This document shows positions 35,691-52,625 of a stretch of DNA of 64,000 nucleotides, in pieces (the first letter of the stretch is position 1; the number at the start of each line of letters is the position of its first letter). A program made the translations under genes and the position numbers. The notes under the pieces are model-generated. The model had not been told where the DNA came from. It did not search any database and was given only the letters and a program-made list of their open reading frames with translations. The stretch is from Leptospira gomenensis (GTDB lineage: Bacteria > Spirochaetota > Leptospiria > Leptospirales > Leptospiraceae): assembly GCF_004770155.1 (NCBI RefSeq), contig NZ_RQFA01000026.1:6001-70000 (forward strand), read 5' to 3'.

Positions 35691-36620
35691 ATGATCAAAG
35701 TCAAAAACCTATCTAAGTTTTACGGCAAAAAATTAGCCATAGACCGTTTGAATTTCGAATTGGGAGAAGGAGAGATCGTCGGACTTCTCGGTTTAAACGG
35801 TGCGGGTAAAACCACGACGATCCGAATTCTTACCGGATATCTCATCGCGTCGGACGGAGTCTGCGAGATAGACGGAACCAACACTTTCGAAAACCCTCTC
35901 GAAGTGAAAAAGAAAATCGGATATCTTCCCGAAACCCCGCCCTTGTATCCGGAACTTTCCGTGGAAGATTATCTGCGCTTCGCCGCTAGAATCAAACAGG
36001 TTTCTCCCGATGTGATCGAAACCGAAATCGCAAGAGTCTGCGAAAGAACGTTTCTTACGGAAGTTCGTAAGAGCGATATCGAAACGCTTTCTCTGGGATA
36101 TCGCAAACGAGTGGGAATTGCTCAGGCGCTTTTGGGAAATCCGAGGATCATCATTCTGGACGAACCCGTTTCCGGTTTGGATCCGAAGCAGATCGTCGAA
36201 ATTCGAAATCTGATTCATTCCCTTAAGGAAGGACATACCATTCTTCTTTCGAGCCATATTCTTCCCGAAGTTTATAAAACCTGTAACAGGTTTCTCTTTC
36301 TTCACAAGGGTCGAATGGTGTATCAGAGGGACCGTAAACAGCTCGAAGAGGAGATGGAAAAAGTTTCCGGATTGGAAGTCACGTTATCCGGAACCGACGC
36401 CGATTCCGGGAAACGTTATCTGTCATCGCTTCCCGGCGCTTCCGCTGAAAAGATCCAATCCATAGGAGAGGACTCTCGGGGAATCACGTTTTTGGTCTCC
36501 ACATCCACGGAACGCGAATTTAAGGATCGTCTTTTCGCTTCCGCCTCTTCCGTTCCGCGATTGGAATACGTCCGTAAACAGGAAGTTACGTTAGAACAGA
36601 TTTTTATGAATCAGGTCTGA
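35691..36620 (+). CDS. ABC transporter ATP-binding protein (GldA-like)
   Basis: A 309-residue ATPase. Walker A is [10 protein letters not shown], the signature is [15 protein letters not shown] (a variant of LSGGQ, with GYRKRVG), Walker B is [14 protein letters not shown] and the switch His is in [10 protein letters not shown]. After the nucleotide-binding domain there is a roughly 80-residue C-terminal extension typical of the GldA/NosF/CcmA-like branch. It energises the permease encoded next, and the run continues with a GldG-like protein. The start is ATG after an AAAG ribosome site. Confidence 0.9.
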   Translation: MIKVKNLSKFYGKKLAIDRLNFELGEGEIVGLLGLNGAGKTTTIRILTGYLIASDGVCEIDGTNTFENPLEVKKKIGYLPETPPLYPELSVEDYLRFAARIKQVSPDVIETEIARVCERTFLTEVRKSDIETLSLGYRKRVGIAQALLGNPRIIILDEPVSGLDPKQIVEIRNLIHSLKEGHTILLSSHILPEVYKTCNRFLFLHKGRMVYQRDRKQLEEEMEKVSGLEVTLSGTDADSGKRYLSSLPGASAEKIQSIGEDSRGITFLVSTSTEREFKDRLFASASSVPRLEYVRKQEVTLEQIFMNQV

Positions 36621-36627
36621 GGAATTT

Positions 36628-37343
36628 ATGTTCCAAAATATCAAATGGATTTTTTTTAAGGAAGTTAAGGTGTTCTTCGGAACCTTTATGGCTCCTCTGG
36701 TTTTCGGAGGAACTGCGTTTCTCAATTCGTTGTTCGTCCTTATTTTGAATTTTAACTCCGGCACGAATTACGTAGATACGACCGTAATCACGTTTCTTTC
36801 CTTTATGTCAACGATCATCATCGCCATGTTGATTCTTGCGATGGGAAGTATCACCGAGGAAAGAAACCGGGGAACGCTGGAGTTTCTTTTTACCGCGCCG
36901 GTCACGGATCTGGAAATCGTTGCCGGGAAGTTCGCGTTCGGAGCCTTGATTTGTTTTTTGATTTCGGTTTTCGTGAACGGTTTGTTTCCGATTTTCCTTT
37001 ATTCCTTTTGGAAGGCTCCGCTTTACATCGTCGTATCGGGAACGATCGGGGTTTTTCTTTTGGGTTTATTTTCGTTTTCGGTAGGATTGTTCGGAAGTAG
37101 TCTCGGTAAAAATCAGATGATATCCCTTTTGATTTCGATCGTGATCGTTCTGACTCTCTGGGTTTCGGGTTACTTTTCGTATCTTTTCGATTCGGTTACG
37201 AGAAAGGTCTTGTATCACCTTCATATTTTTTCGCACTTTATCGGATTTTGTAAAGGAGTTCTTCCCTTGAACGGTATCGTATTTTTCTTGAGCGGTTCTT
37301 TATTCTTTCTTTATCTCACTGTGAAAGTTTTGGAATCCAGGAG

Positions 37344-37356
<13 letters not shown>
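36628..37356 (+). CDS. ABC-2 type permease (GldF-like)
   Basis: A 242-residue membrane protein with about six membrane segments. [20 protein letters not shown] near residue 75 is the conserved cytoplasmic signature of ABC-2 permeases. It follows the ATPase by 7 nt and overlaps the GldG-like gene by 13 nt. In gliding Bacteroidota the GldA/F/G set helps surface motility; here the transported substrate is unknown and related operons occur widely. Confidence 0.9.
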
Positions 37357-40428
<3,072 letters not shown>

Positions 40429-40432
<4 letters not shown>

Positions 40433-41046
40433 TCACGGACAAAGAACAGGATTTTTCGCAAATACGTACGGGTCTTCTTCAACGGGTGTTTCAATCTCCA
40501 GAGTCGGCCTTCGAGCTTTATCAAAAAACGGACGGATTCGGATACGGCGAAATCGTCAAAACACATTTTCTTCTTTGGTTGATCGCACCGGCGGCAAAGC
40601 TCGTTTCCAATCTGATTTTGTCCGTTCTTTCTTTTGTACGTTTCGACGACGGTGAATGGACGATTTTTTCGGGAGTCGTTTTTTCCTTCGCGATTTATCC
40701 GGTGGTTTTGTTCGTCGTAGTTCAGTTGGACGTGTTTCGGGTTTTTCAAAAAAAGGCCGATCGGACCAAAGGAGAAACGCCTCCACCCGCGAACATTCTG
40801 CTTTTGTCCTTTTTGCCGTTTAGCGCATCCTCCTTATTCTGGATTTTACCTTCTCCGTTTCAGGCGGTTTTTATCGCAATTTCGTTTTTTCTTTCCTGTG
40901 TTTTGTCCGTACGAAGTCTGAAGCGGATTTTAAATTGGGATGATAAGGAAATTCTAATATTCTTTTTATCCGGGTCCGCGTATCTTCTAACCGGAATTTT
41001 ATTTCTTACCGTATTCTACAATCTAATCAGGACCGTCCTAAATTGA
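40429..41046 (+). CDS. Membrane protein, possibly Yip1-like
   Basis: A 205-residue protein with a roughly 45-residue polar N-terminus, in which the segment [20 protein letters not shown] resembles the start of Yip1/DUF-type membrane proteins, and about five membrane segments afterwards. The function is unknown. It overlaps the DUF4340-like gene (ATGA) and the mpl gene (TTGA), which ties the ABC system and cell wall recycling genes into one message. Confidence 0.7.
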
Positions 41047-42436
41047 AGATCTATCTCATCGGCATCGGCGGGATTGCCATGGGCAATCTGGCCTATATGC
41101 TCAAAAAAAGCGGGCACGAAGTTTCCGGTTCCGACGCGGGGGTTTATCCTCCGATGTCGGATAAGTTGAAGGAATGGGGAATTCCTTATTATGAGGGGTT
41201 CAAAGCCGAAAACGTAAAGGGCCAGGATTTGATCGTGGTTGGAAACGCGATTTCCAGGGGGAACCCGGAAGTGGAGGAAATGCTCAATTCCGGAACGGAA
41301 TATCTTTCTATGCCCGCCGCTATCAGCGAATTTTTTCTTAAAGGAAAAAAAGTGATCGTCGTTGCCGGAACTCACGGTAAAACCACGACCACATTCTTAA
41401 TTCATCATATTCTAAAAGAAAACGGAATACAGCCGGGATTGTTCGTCGGCGGAATTCGTAAGGACGGTTTTCCAGGTTTTGAATTGGGAAACGGTCCTTA
41501 TTTCGTGATCGAAGGCGACGAATACGACACGGCTTTTTTCGATAAGTCCTCCAAGTTCCTCCATTATCGTCCCACCTATGCGGTGTTAAACGCTCTGGAT
41601 TATGATCACGCGGATATTTTTCCGGATATCGCCGCGATAGAAACGATGTTTCTGCGTTTGATCAATCTTGTTCCCGGCAACGGTAAAATCTTTTATTGGA
41701 GCGGTTCCGGTTCGTTGAAAAAACTCGTTCAACACGTAAAGTTTACGGACACGGAGGGTTTCGAATGGAACAGAAAGGAATCCTCTCTCGGTTGGAAAAA
41801 AAACGAGCTCGTTTGGGAGAACGTAAAACTTAATCCGGTAATATTCGGAGATCATAATTATCGAAACTTGGAAGTTGCGATTCGAGTTTGTTCGGAAATT
41901 CTGCGCGAAAAAAATCCGAACGGTTATAAACAAGGGATCGCAAAAGCGATCGATTCCTTTCCGGGAGTTAAACGAAGACAGGATATTCTTTTTCAATCCG
42001 AGAAGGCCGTCGTCATGGAGGATTTCGCTCACCATCCGGTCGCTGTTCACGAGACGATTCATTCCGTCAAAAAAAGATTTCACGGTTATAAAATCATTTC
42101 CTTGTTCGAACCGAGAAGCGCAACCTCGCATCGGAACGTATTTCAAAAGGAATATTCCTATTCCTTCTTGGGATCGGATCTGACCATTCTCACGGAAATC
42201 TACAACCTCAAGAAGGTTCCGAAAGACGTACGTCTGGACGTCAAAAAATTGGTTCAGAAACTTCTGAAAAATTCCAAAACCCTACCCGTCTACGCGAAGG
42301 ATCCGCAGGAGTTGTTTGCGAAATTAGAGAAAATGATTCCCCAATTCGCGGGACAGAAAATCCTGATCTTAGCCATGTCCAACGGGGCTTTCGGTGGAAT
42401 TTATCCCGATCTCGTCGAATTGGCGCGTAAACACGT

Positions 42437-42440
<4 letters not shown>
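41043..42440 (+). CDS. mpl: UDP-N-acetylmuramate:tripeptide ligase (murein peptide ligase)
   Basis: A 465-residue Mur ligase that attaches recycled L-Ala-gamma-D-Glu-meso-DAP to UDP-MurNAc. The N-terminal dinucleotide-like motif is [19 protein letters not shown], with [13 protein letters not shown] typical of Mpl rather than MurC. The ATP loop is [14 protein letters not shown], and [15 protein letters not shown] and PGVKRRQ are conserved. It indicates meso-DAP peptidoglycan recycling. The start is TTG, sharing bases with the preceding stop, and pheS overlaps its end by 4 nt. Confidence 0.93.
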
Positions 42441-43886
<1,446 letters not shown>

Positions 43887-43969
43887 CGTCAAATTAGTGT
43901 TAGGCGATAGAATAACGGGAAAATTCCGCGCTCGCCGATTCTTATATTCCAAGTAAGGGAGTTCGTTCT

Positions 43970-44773
43970 ATGATCAGAAACTTTTCGTTTACCGTGTTGG
44001 TTTCCGGCTTTTTGTTTTTCTCCTGCAGAACCACGATGATGATCGTTCCCGATCAGAAAGACGGTCAAAAGCAAGGCTTGTCCGCGTTTTCCCTGTTTTT
44101 ATTCGACCCGTTCAAACGTGTTCCTATGGGAGGGGATAAAACTGTCGTTTATAAGTTAAAGGCGCAGTATTTCAAATTCAGAATTCTCTGTAAAAAAACG
44201 GAAAACGCAGCGTTCAACGAGGATTGCGGCCATCGCCAGATTTACGACCTTAAACAAAAAGCCCCTTATAAAGGGAAAAATACCGATTTCTTTTACAGCG
44301 TTTTTACCGGTCTAACGGACAAGAAAAAGACGTTAGACGTTCTTACACCGTATTACGTCTTCGGAGGAATCGAACCGGGCTTTACGTATCAATTGGAGGA
44401 AGTCGGTTTCGAATATACGACTTATTTAAACAACTCGGCGACATACTCCACTCCGATTCAAAAATTAAGAATTTATAAAGTACTAAATCCTGATCTCTTA
44501 AACATCACTTCGGTGCCGGAAGGCGTCTCTTATCTCGGAAATTTTGCGGTTTCGGTTCTTCCCCCGAAGGAAATCGTCAAAGAAGAAGAACCCGATGTCG
44601 TTTTCCTTGTCAAAGAGGATAAATTTTCTACGGTAATTCCGATAAACGTCTTATCGGATCTTTACGACGTTGGAATGAATCGATACGATTCGGAGGCGAT
44701 TAAAAACCGTTTTACGAGTTACTTTAAGGAAGACTACTGCGGTTCCGGAATTCAGGAAAGTTATTGTAGGTGA
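43970..44773 (+). CDS. Hypothetical lipoprotein
   Basis: A 267-residue protein with an AGGGAG ribosome site 8 nt before the ATG and a lipoprotein signal ending in LFFSC (Cys at about residue 19). Two cysteine pairs occur (ILCKK and EDCGHR, then YCGS and YCR at the C-terminus). The middle is beta-rich (GGIEPGFTYQLEEVGFEYTT). No family is recognised. An 84-bp gap separates it from the thioesterase gene, so it may have its own promoter. Confidence 0.75.
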   Translation: MIRNFSFTVLVSGFLFFSCRTTMMIVPDQKDGQKQGLSAFSLFLFDPFKRVPMGGDKTVVYKLKAQYFKFRILCKKTENAAFNEDCGHRQIYDLKQKAPYKGKNTDFFYSVFTGLTDKKKTLDVLTPYYVFGGIEPGFTYQLEEVGFEYTTYLNNSATYSTPIQKLRIYKVLNPDLLNITSVPEGVSYLGNFAVSVLPPKEIVKEEEPDVVFLVKEDKFSTVIPINVLSDLYDVGMNRYDSEAIKNRFTSYFKEDYCGSGIQESYCR

Positions 44774-44781
44774 TTTTATAC

Positions 44782-44795
44782 TAAGAACGTTCTTA
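44782..44795. other. 14-bp perfect palindrome TAAGAACGTTCTTA
   Basis: It lies 8 nt after the lipoprotein stop, in a 176-bp gap between convergent genes. There is no T-run, so it is a poor terminator; its AGAAC/GTTCT halves resemble those of the 51747-51764 site. The rest of the gap is AT-rich and holds no gene. Confidence 0.4.
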
Positions 44796-44949
44796 TTTCC
44801 GGAAATCGACCTTGTTCCTGCCTACTTCTGTTAGGCTATAAATTATTTCCGGATTTAAAACGTATCGTTACCGATAAAACAAGGCTATTTATAAAATTAA
44901 GCCCCGATTTTCGCATTCGAACTGCTCCGAGGTGAAAGAAGCGGATCAT

Positions 44950-46989
44950 TTATTTTCCTTCCGCCCAAGATTCTTTTCGAGGATCGGCTCCTCCGTATAA
45001 TTTTCCGGTCATCGGATTTTTGAGGGAAACACAAGGGGCCCCGAAGTCGTATTCCCAAACGCCCCGGCCTACGACTTCGTATCCTAACTTTTCCAGAGTT
45101 TTTCCGTGAAGTTCGAAGATATCCTTTTCCAGTTCTATGCGGCCGGGATAATAATTATGAGGCGAGAAGGAATCGGTCCAGTTTAAGGACCGAAACCTCG
45201 GTTTTTCCACCGCTGTCTGCGGATCCATTCCGAAGACAAACATATTCAAAAAAACTTGTATGGTAGCTTGGGTTTGCATATCGCCTCCCGGCGTTCCGAG
45301 ACTCATCAGGAATTTTCCGTTTTTAAAAACCATAGACGCGTTAGGCGTAATCGTAGGTCGTTTACCGGGAAGTAGAGCGGACGGATGATTCGGATCAAGA
45401 CGGAATTGGGTCATGCGAATTCCGAGCGTAATGTCACCATCGATCATCGGAGATTGTGGAAAATCGCTCGGAGTCAAAGAGAGGGAATTTCCCTGAGCGT
45501 CGATGATGCTGAGATAGGTGGTGTCACGTCCCACTTTTCCCGTTTTTTCCCAAAGGGAAAGTTGTTGGTCATTTAAGGAAGAATGGAATGTAAGAGACGA
45601 TTGAAAAAAAATCAATTTTGCGATCACCCGACCTAATAGCGAAGTGTTGGGATTAGAATCGGAGGAGGTCCCGGTTGAAAATCGATTTTGATCGACAGGA
45701 GAATGATTTTGACTCGGGAGAGAATCTTTCCGCTGTTTTTGAAATTCGAGCGAGTTTAAAACACTCTTCTTTTGATAAGCGAAGGGATTTCCGTGTGAAG
45801 GTGTTTTGCCGAATGCGGTCGGTTGTAATAGTTTTCTTCGCTCGCTAGCGTATTCCTTGCTGAGAAGACCTTCGCTCGGAACGTTCACAAAGGCGGGGTC
45901 TCCGAAGAATTTTTCTCGATCCGCCATCGCAAGTTCGATCGCTTGTATCACGGTGTGGACGTATAGCGGAGAATTGTGTTTCATCGATTTCAAATCGATT
46001 CCTTCTAAAATTTGAAGAACGATCGGCACGACCGCGCCTTGATTCCAAGTTTGATTGGAAAAAATCGTATACGATCCGAATCTGCCTTGAAGAGGTCGTT
46101 CCCAAGCTCCCGAATATTCCGTCAGATCCTTTTGTGTGATCGTTCCGTCGTTCTGTTCATGAGCCTTTACGATTTTTTGAGCGATGGGGCCTTCGTAAAA
46201 ATAATTACGGACGAAGTCCAAAGCGCGATTTCGATCGGCTCCGTTCTGTTTCGATTTAAATTCGACGTCCACAAGTTCGCGTAACGTTTTCGCAAGTCGC
46301 GGGCGTCTGAATATTTCCTTATGATACAGCGGTTTCCACCATCGATTTTCCAGATAGACTTCGGCGTTGTAAGGCAGCAGGAGGTAGAATCCGATTCTTT
46401 TGAAAATATTCATATTGAGGTTCCTCATTAAGATTCTGTGAACCGGGAAACCTTGCTCGGCTATTTCGATCGCTGGAGCGCTTACCTGTTCAAAACTCAT
46501 CGTTCCGTATTTTTTCAGAAGTGCCACGATTACGTCCGGAGAAGCGGGAACGAGTTGCGATGAATATTTCAAAGCGGGTATATATTCGTGTCCTCTCGAT
46601 CTGAAATATTCTATCGTAGCTTTGGAAGGCGCTTTTCCGGCTCCGATATAACTTTCGACGCGATTCGATTTCGAGTCATAATAAAGCAAAGGGGCGACTC
46701 CGGGAAACGAAGCCTCTTCTCCTTGAACGACGTTTAACACCAATAAGGCGGCTATGCCCGCGTCAGCTGCGTTGCCTCCTCGTTTCAGCATTTCAAGAGC
46801 GGTTTTCGTCGCCAAAGGATGTCCGGTAGCTACCATGAATTTTTTACCTTCGGCAGTTGAACGTCCTTGATGATACGGATCATAAAATTCTAATATTTCT
46901 TTCGGTTTGGATGCGATGGAATAAAAGGTATAAAGAAACGCGGCTACGAAAACGAAGCCGAGTAAGGAGTATCTAATAATCCGATTCAT
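44950..46989 (-). CDS. ggt: Gamma-glutamyltransferase
   Basis: A 679-residue Ntn-hydrolase precursor that transfers or hydrolyses gamma-glutamyl groups, for example of glutathione. The N-terminus is a membrane anchor (YSLLGFVFVAAFLYTFYSI). The large-subunit block GGNAADAGIAALLVLNVV is clear. The catalytic threonine is read in GRDTTYLSIIDAQGN. About 80 residues of Ser/Gln/Asn-rich, low-complexity sequence precede this site, longer than in typical enzymes. The small-subunit motif is SLGTPGGDMQTQATIQ. The ATG at 46989 has an AGGAAGG ribosome site; an earlier in-frame start at 47094 would place the reading frame across a hairpin and lacks a ribosome site. Confidence 0.92.
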   Translation of the reverse strand: MNRIIRYSLLGFVFVAAFLYTFYSIASKPKEILEFYDPYHQGRSTAEGKKFMVATGHPLATKTALEMLKRGGNAADAGIAALLVLNVVQGEEASFPGVAPLLYYDSKSNRVESYIGAGKAPSKATIEYFRSRGHEYIPALKYSSQLVPASPDVIVALLKKYGTMSFEQVSAPAIEIAEQGFPVHRILMRNLNMNIFKRIGFYLLLPYNAEVYLENRWWKPLYHKEIFRRPRLAKTLRELVDVEFKSKQNGADRNRALDFVRNYFYEGPIAQKIVKAHEQNDGTITQKDLTEYSGAWERPLQGRFGSYTIFSNQTWNQGAVVPIVLQILEGIDLKSMKHNSPLYVHTVIQAIELAMADREKFFGDPAFVNVPSEGLLSKEYASERRKLLQPTAFGKTPSHGNPFAYQKKSVLNSLEFQKQRKDSLPSQNHSPVDQNRFSTGTSSDSNPNTSLLGRVIAKLIFFQSSLTFHSSLNDQQLSLWEKTGKVGRDTTYLSIIDAQGNSLSLTPSDFPQSPMIDGDITLGIRMTQFRLDPNHPSALLPGKRPTITPNASMVFKNGKFLMSLGTPGGDMQTQATIQVFLNMFVFGMDPQTAVEKPRFRSLNWTDSFSPHNYYPGRIELEKDIFELHGKTLEKLGYEVVGRGVWEYDFGAPCVSLKNPMTGKLYGGADPRKESWAEGK

Positions 46990-47007
46990 TGGCTGCCTTC
47001 CTGAATT

Positions 47008-47038
47008 GAATTCGAGTGCCGTCTTGGCACCCGAATTC
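47008..47038 (-). promoter_or_regulatory. 13-bp hairpin in the ggt leader
   Basis: The arms 47008-47020 and 47026-47038 pair around a 5-nt loop. As DNA there is one mismatch; in the minus-strand RNA that position becomes a G-U pair, so the whole 13-bp stem can form only in the ggt message. The stem ends 18 nt before the start codon and just before the AGGAAGG ribosome site. It may protect, regulate or punctuate the ggt transcript. Confidence 0.6.
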
Positions 47039-47214
47039 GTTATGAGGTCGAGGATTTTCAGACACAATGTAGTTGCTCCGAAAAATGAATCCACTGAAAA
47101 ATACAGGCAGGAATGAATAACGTGGTCTTACGATCTACGGAATTAAAATTCGGATTCTAAAGAAATGAAAGCATCGGATGAATTCCAATGTGTTTCGTTC
47201 TTAAACAAATCCTG

Positions 47215-48093
<879 letters not shown>

Positions 48094-48095
48094 AA

Positions 48096-48134
48096 ATTTT
48101 TCTCCGGATATTTTCAAAACATCCGGAGAAAAAT
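48096..48134 (-). promoter_or_regulatory. Perfect 14-bp leader hairpin enclosing the ribosome site of the metallopeptidase gene
   Basis: The arms 48096-48109 and 48121-48134 are exact complements around an 11-nt loop. In the message the 3' arm contains CCGGAGAAAAAT, and its GGAG is the only ribosome site for the ATG 2 nt beyond the stem. When folded, translation should be blocked. An RNA thermometer, ligand sensor or protein-bound hairpin would explain this; a DNA operator is an alternative. Confidence 0.65.
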
Positions 48135-48329
48135 ACTGAACTAGCTTTCAAGTTAAGTCAGAGAATCCTTAGAAAACTTGCAGGAAAGGATTCGGATTAT
48201 AATGTGAACTCCGATGGGTCTTAAAAACAAAGAACACTTTTCCGATCGATCGATAACACTCAATGGAATTCGTGATAATTCTGGCATTTTTCGATCTTGG
48301 TTTAAATCGATACGAAAGAAGTTAATCCC

Positions 48330-48495
48330 TTGCGTTCCCGACCGGTCCCTGCGGCAGGGATCGACGCGGGGTCAAGTTATTGGTTTTTAGAAAAAGCGAT
48401 CGAAGTGATTGAATTTTCAATAACTTGACCAAAGCTGAGAGCCCGATCCCGCCTGATTCGTTCCGGCTTACTTTTGTAAGTCGGTTGGCGGGAGC
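48330..48495. other. Structured intergenic segment with three adjacent stem-loops
   Basis: In a 508-bp gap without a gene there are three hairpins in a row: CCCG-ACCGG-TCCCTG/CAGGGA-TCGACG-CGGG (about 48336-48370), a perfect 13-bp stem GGTCAAGTTATTG/CAATAACTTGACC at 48370-48382 and 48418-48430, and CCCGCC...CCG-x-CTTAC-TTTT-GTAAG-x-CGG...GGCGGG (about 48447-48492). The phrase GGTCAAGTTAT recurs near 51918. It could be a small RNA, a transcribed leader or a mobile palindromic element. The rest of the gap (48135-48329 and 48496-48601) shows nothing notable. Confidence 0.45.
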
Positions 48496-48601
48496 CGCCC
48501 AAATTGATAACTTGAAATTCACATTCTATTATGAATTATTTGAAGGCTTGAATCGAGAAAGGTTATCTTTCTAAGTCTCTAACGAGAGAAAAATTCTCCG
48601 G

Positions 48602-49039
48602 TTAAAATTCTTCGTCGGTCGTGTATGTCAGGATCAAAGAAGCCAAGAAGGCGAGTAAAAACTGAGAAAACACCCAAAGCCATACGATCGTGGTCGGAAG
48701 TACGTTGATGAAATTCAGGATGGAAATTGCTGGACCGACATAAGCCGCGAGGGAAAAACAAATCGCAACGATCAACCCGCCGACGATTCCGGTCGGAAGA
48801 GAATCTTTCGCAAGACGAATGATAATTCCCAAAAAGAAAACCTGAATGAGGTCGGCGGCGATCGGCCCCACCCATAAGATCATTCCAACGGATTGGAAAA
48901 AACCTTTATAGGCAGGGTCGTAGTAAAAACGCGAAAAGAACAAACTGCGAAGCGGAATGGAAATTACTTCCCAAAAACCGAAGGCGATAAACAGCCTTAA
49001 AAGAAATTGATTCCAATCTTTCGCAGTTCTTAAACTCAT
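48602..49039 (-). CDS. Small membrane protein
   Basis: A 145-residue protein with four membrane segments, including [20 protein letters not shown] and [19 protein letters not shown]. It is unrecognised. It starts 2 nt after the thiolase stop and is the last gene of the beta-oxidation operon. A role in fatty acid metabolism or transport is a guess from position. Confidence 0.7.
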   Translation of the reverse strand: MSLRTAKDWNQFLLRLFIAFGFWEVISIPLRSLFFSRFYYDPAYKGFFQSVGMILWVGPIAADLIQVFFLGIIIRLAKDSLPTGIVGGLIVAICFSLAAYVGPAISILNFINVLPTTIVWLWVFSQFLLAFLASLILTYTTDEEF

Positions 49040-49041
49040 TC

Positions 49042-50307
<1,266 letters not shown>

Positions 50308-50320
50308 GGTGATACCTTCT

Positions 50321-51663
<1,343 letters not shown>

Positions 51664-51746
51664 TCAATGGAATAGGACCTGTTTAAAACAGCCGGGCGGG
51701 GAGGAAAGGTTTTTTTCACGCAAAACGGGGAAGGAATTGTTCTAAG

Positions 51747-51764
51747 ACAGAACGAATGTTCTGT
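51747..51764. promoter_or_regulatory. 18-bp palindrome with an overlapping half-site upstream of the beta-oxidation operon
   Basis: ACAGAAC-GAAT-GTTCTGT is a perfect palindrome with a 4-bp centre. A third half-site GTTCT precedes it (GTTCT-AAGAC-AGAAC), so two overlapping dyads exist. The core GAAC-N4-GTTC fits the LexA box of Gram-positive bacteria, but the Leptospira LexA site as I recall it is TTTG-N5-CAAA, so a TetR-type or other regulator is more likely. It lies upstream of the dehydrogenase start. Confidence 0.5.
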
Positions 51765-51924
51765 TTAAATTTGCTTAAAATGATGAAAGCGCCTTTTAAA
51801 ACGATAGAAAACGGCTTTCATAAAAAAATAGAATTTTTTACGGGGTGTGCCTCTGCGTTGCATTAAATTTAAAAACGCGGGCTCGTTTGCGGGTTTGTGG
51901 AGAGTGCGCTCGGCTCCGGTCAAG

Positions 51925-52056
51925 TTATCGAATCGTAATGATGCCGTTGACCGGATTCAAAAAGCCAATCACTTTATCCGCATCGAGATCCGTAAAGAAC
52001 CGATGCGTTGAATTTCGTCGATCGCTCACGCGTTGTAAAAAAGTATGAGTTCCCAC
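51925..52056 (-). pseudogene. Short protein remnant next to a dispersed repeat
   Basis: A 43-codon frame between a TAG and a TAA reads HRFFTDLDADKVIGFLNPVN then GIITIR, a plausible protein C-terminus that I cannot assign. A dispersed GGAACTC-type repeat sits exactly where the frame begins, so the repeat may have cut the gene. Confidence 0.3.
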
Positions 52057-52057
52057 A
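52043..52057 (-). repeat. Inverted copy of the GTAGGAACTCC-type repeat
   Basis: Read on the minus strand this is TGTGGGAACTCATAC, close to the three copies at 2733-2927 (TGTAGGAACTCC). It lies between two gene remnants. Confidence 0.4.
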
Positions 52058-52154
52058 TTCTACGTTGGATCGGGTTTTACGGAAAGGAAAGCCGCCTTTA
52101 AAAAAGACCGTATCGAATTCCAATCCTCCGGTAACGAACGAGGTGGGATCAAAA

Positions 52155-52460
52155 TCATTGATCGAACGAAAATAAAGGAAACTTTTTGTAGATCTCGAAG
52201 TTCTCGGAATCGAAACAAACGAAGAAAACCGTTTCGATCGAGTGGCCGTCTTCCAGAGATTGAGAGATTGAGAAAATCGTATCCTCATTGGAGAAAAATT
52301 CTCGAACGCTCTCGATCGCGATTTTTGCGACGCGTTCTTTCGGAAAACGAGAAATCCCCGTGCCGATATTCGGGAATACGATCGTTTTCAACGAATTTTC
52401 TTTTGCCAATCGAAGACTGTTGTAATACCCGTTGCAAAGAAGTCGTTCTTCTTGATTTTT
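52155..52460 (-). pseudogene. Truncated macrodomain (ADP-ribose-binding) gene
   Basis: From 52460 downward a frame without a start codon (preceded by TAA) reads [46 protein letters not shown] and [16 protein letters not shown]. These are the last three strands and helices of a macrodomain, including the phosphate loop (GTGI; ISTGIYGYP in relatives). The N-terminal half with the first substrate loop is missing or scrambled. The gene is therefore broken, and the fragment is unlikely to bind ADP-ribose properly. Confidence 0.65.
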
Positions 52461-52625
52461 TTAAAAAATCTTCATCTTCCGATGAAGTGCGCCTTATCGA
52501 GGCGAAACTAAAAAAACTTTCTAAAGAAATAAGACAAAAAGCGGACAACCGGCAAGTAATATAAGTATGATCGGTCGATAGGTTCGGGAAACGGGATTTG
52601 TTCGTTTCACGATCCCAATATCTTT

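Noticed and set aside
46990..47094. Longer N-terminus for gamma-glutamyltransferase
   Set aside because: The extension runs through the leader hairpin, and the AGGAAGG ribosome site and membrane anchor fit the ATG at 46989.
48322..48522. A 66-codon minus-strand frame in the structured gap
   Set aside because: It runs through three stem-loops, has no ribosome site, and its composition is driven by the hairpins.
51751..51762. GAAC-N4-GTTC as a LexA (SOS) box
   Set aside because: It fits the Gram-positive LexA site, but the Leptospira site I recall is TTTG-N5-CAAA, and the downstream genes are for fatty acid breakdown, not DNA repair.
52268..52564. A plus-strand 98-codon frame across the macrodomain remnant
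   Set aside because: Most of it is the antisense of the macrodomain pieces; only its last 25 codons look protein-like, which is not enough.
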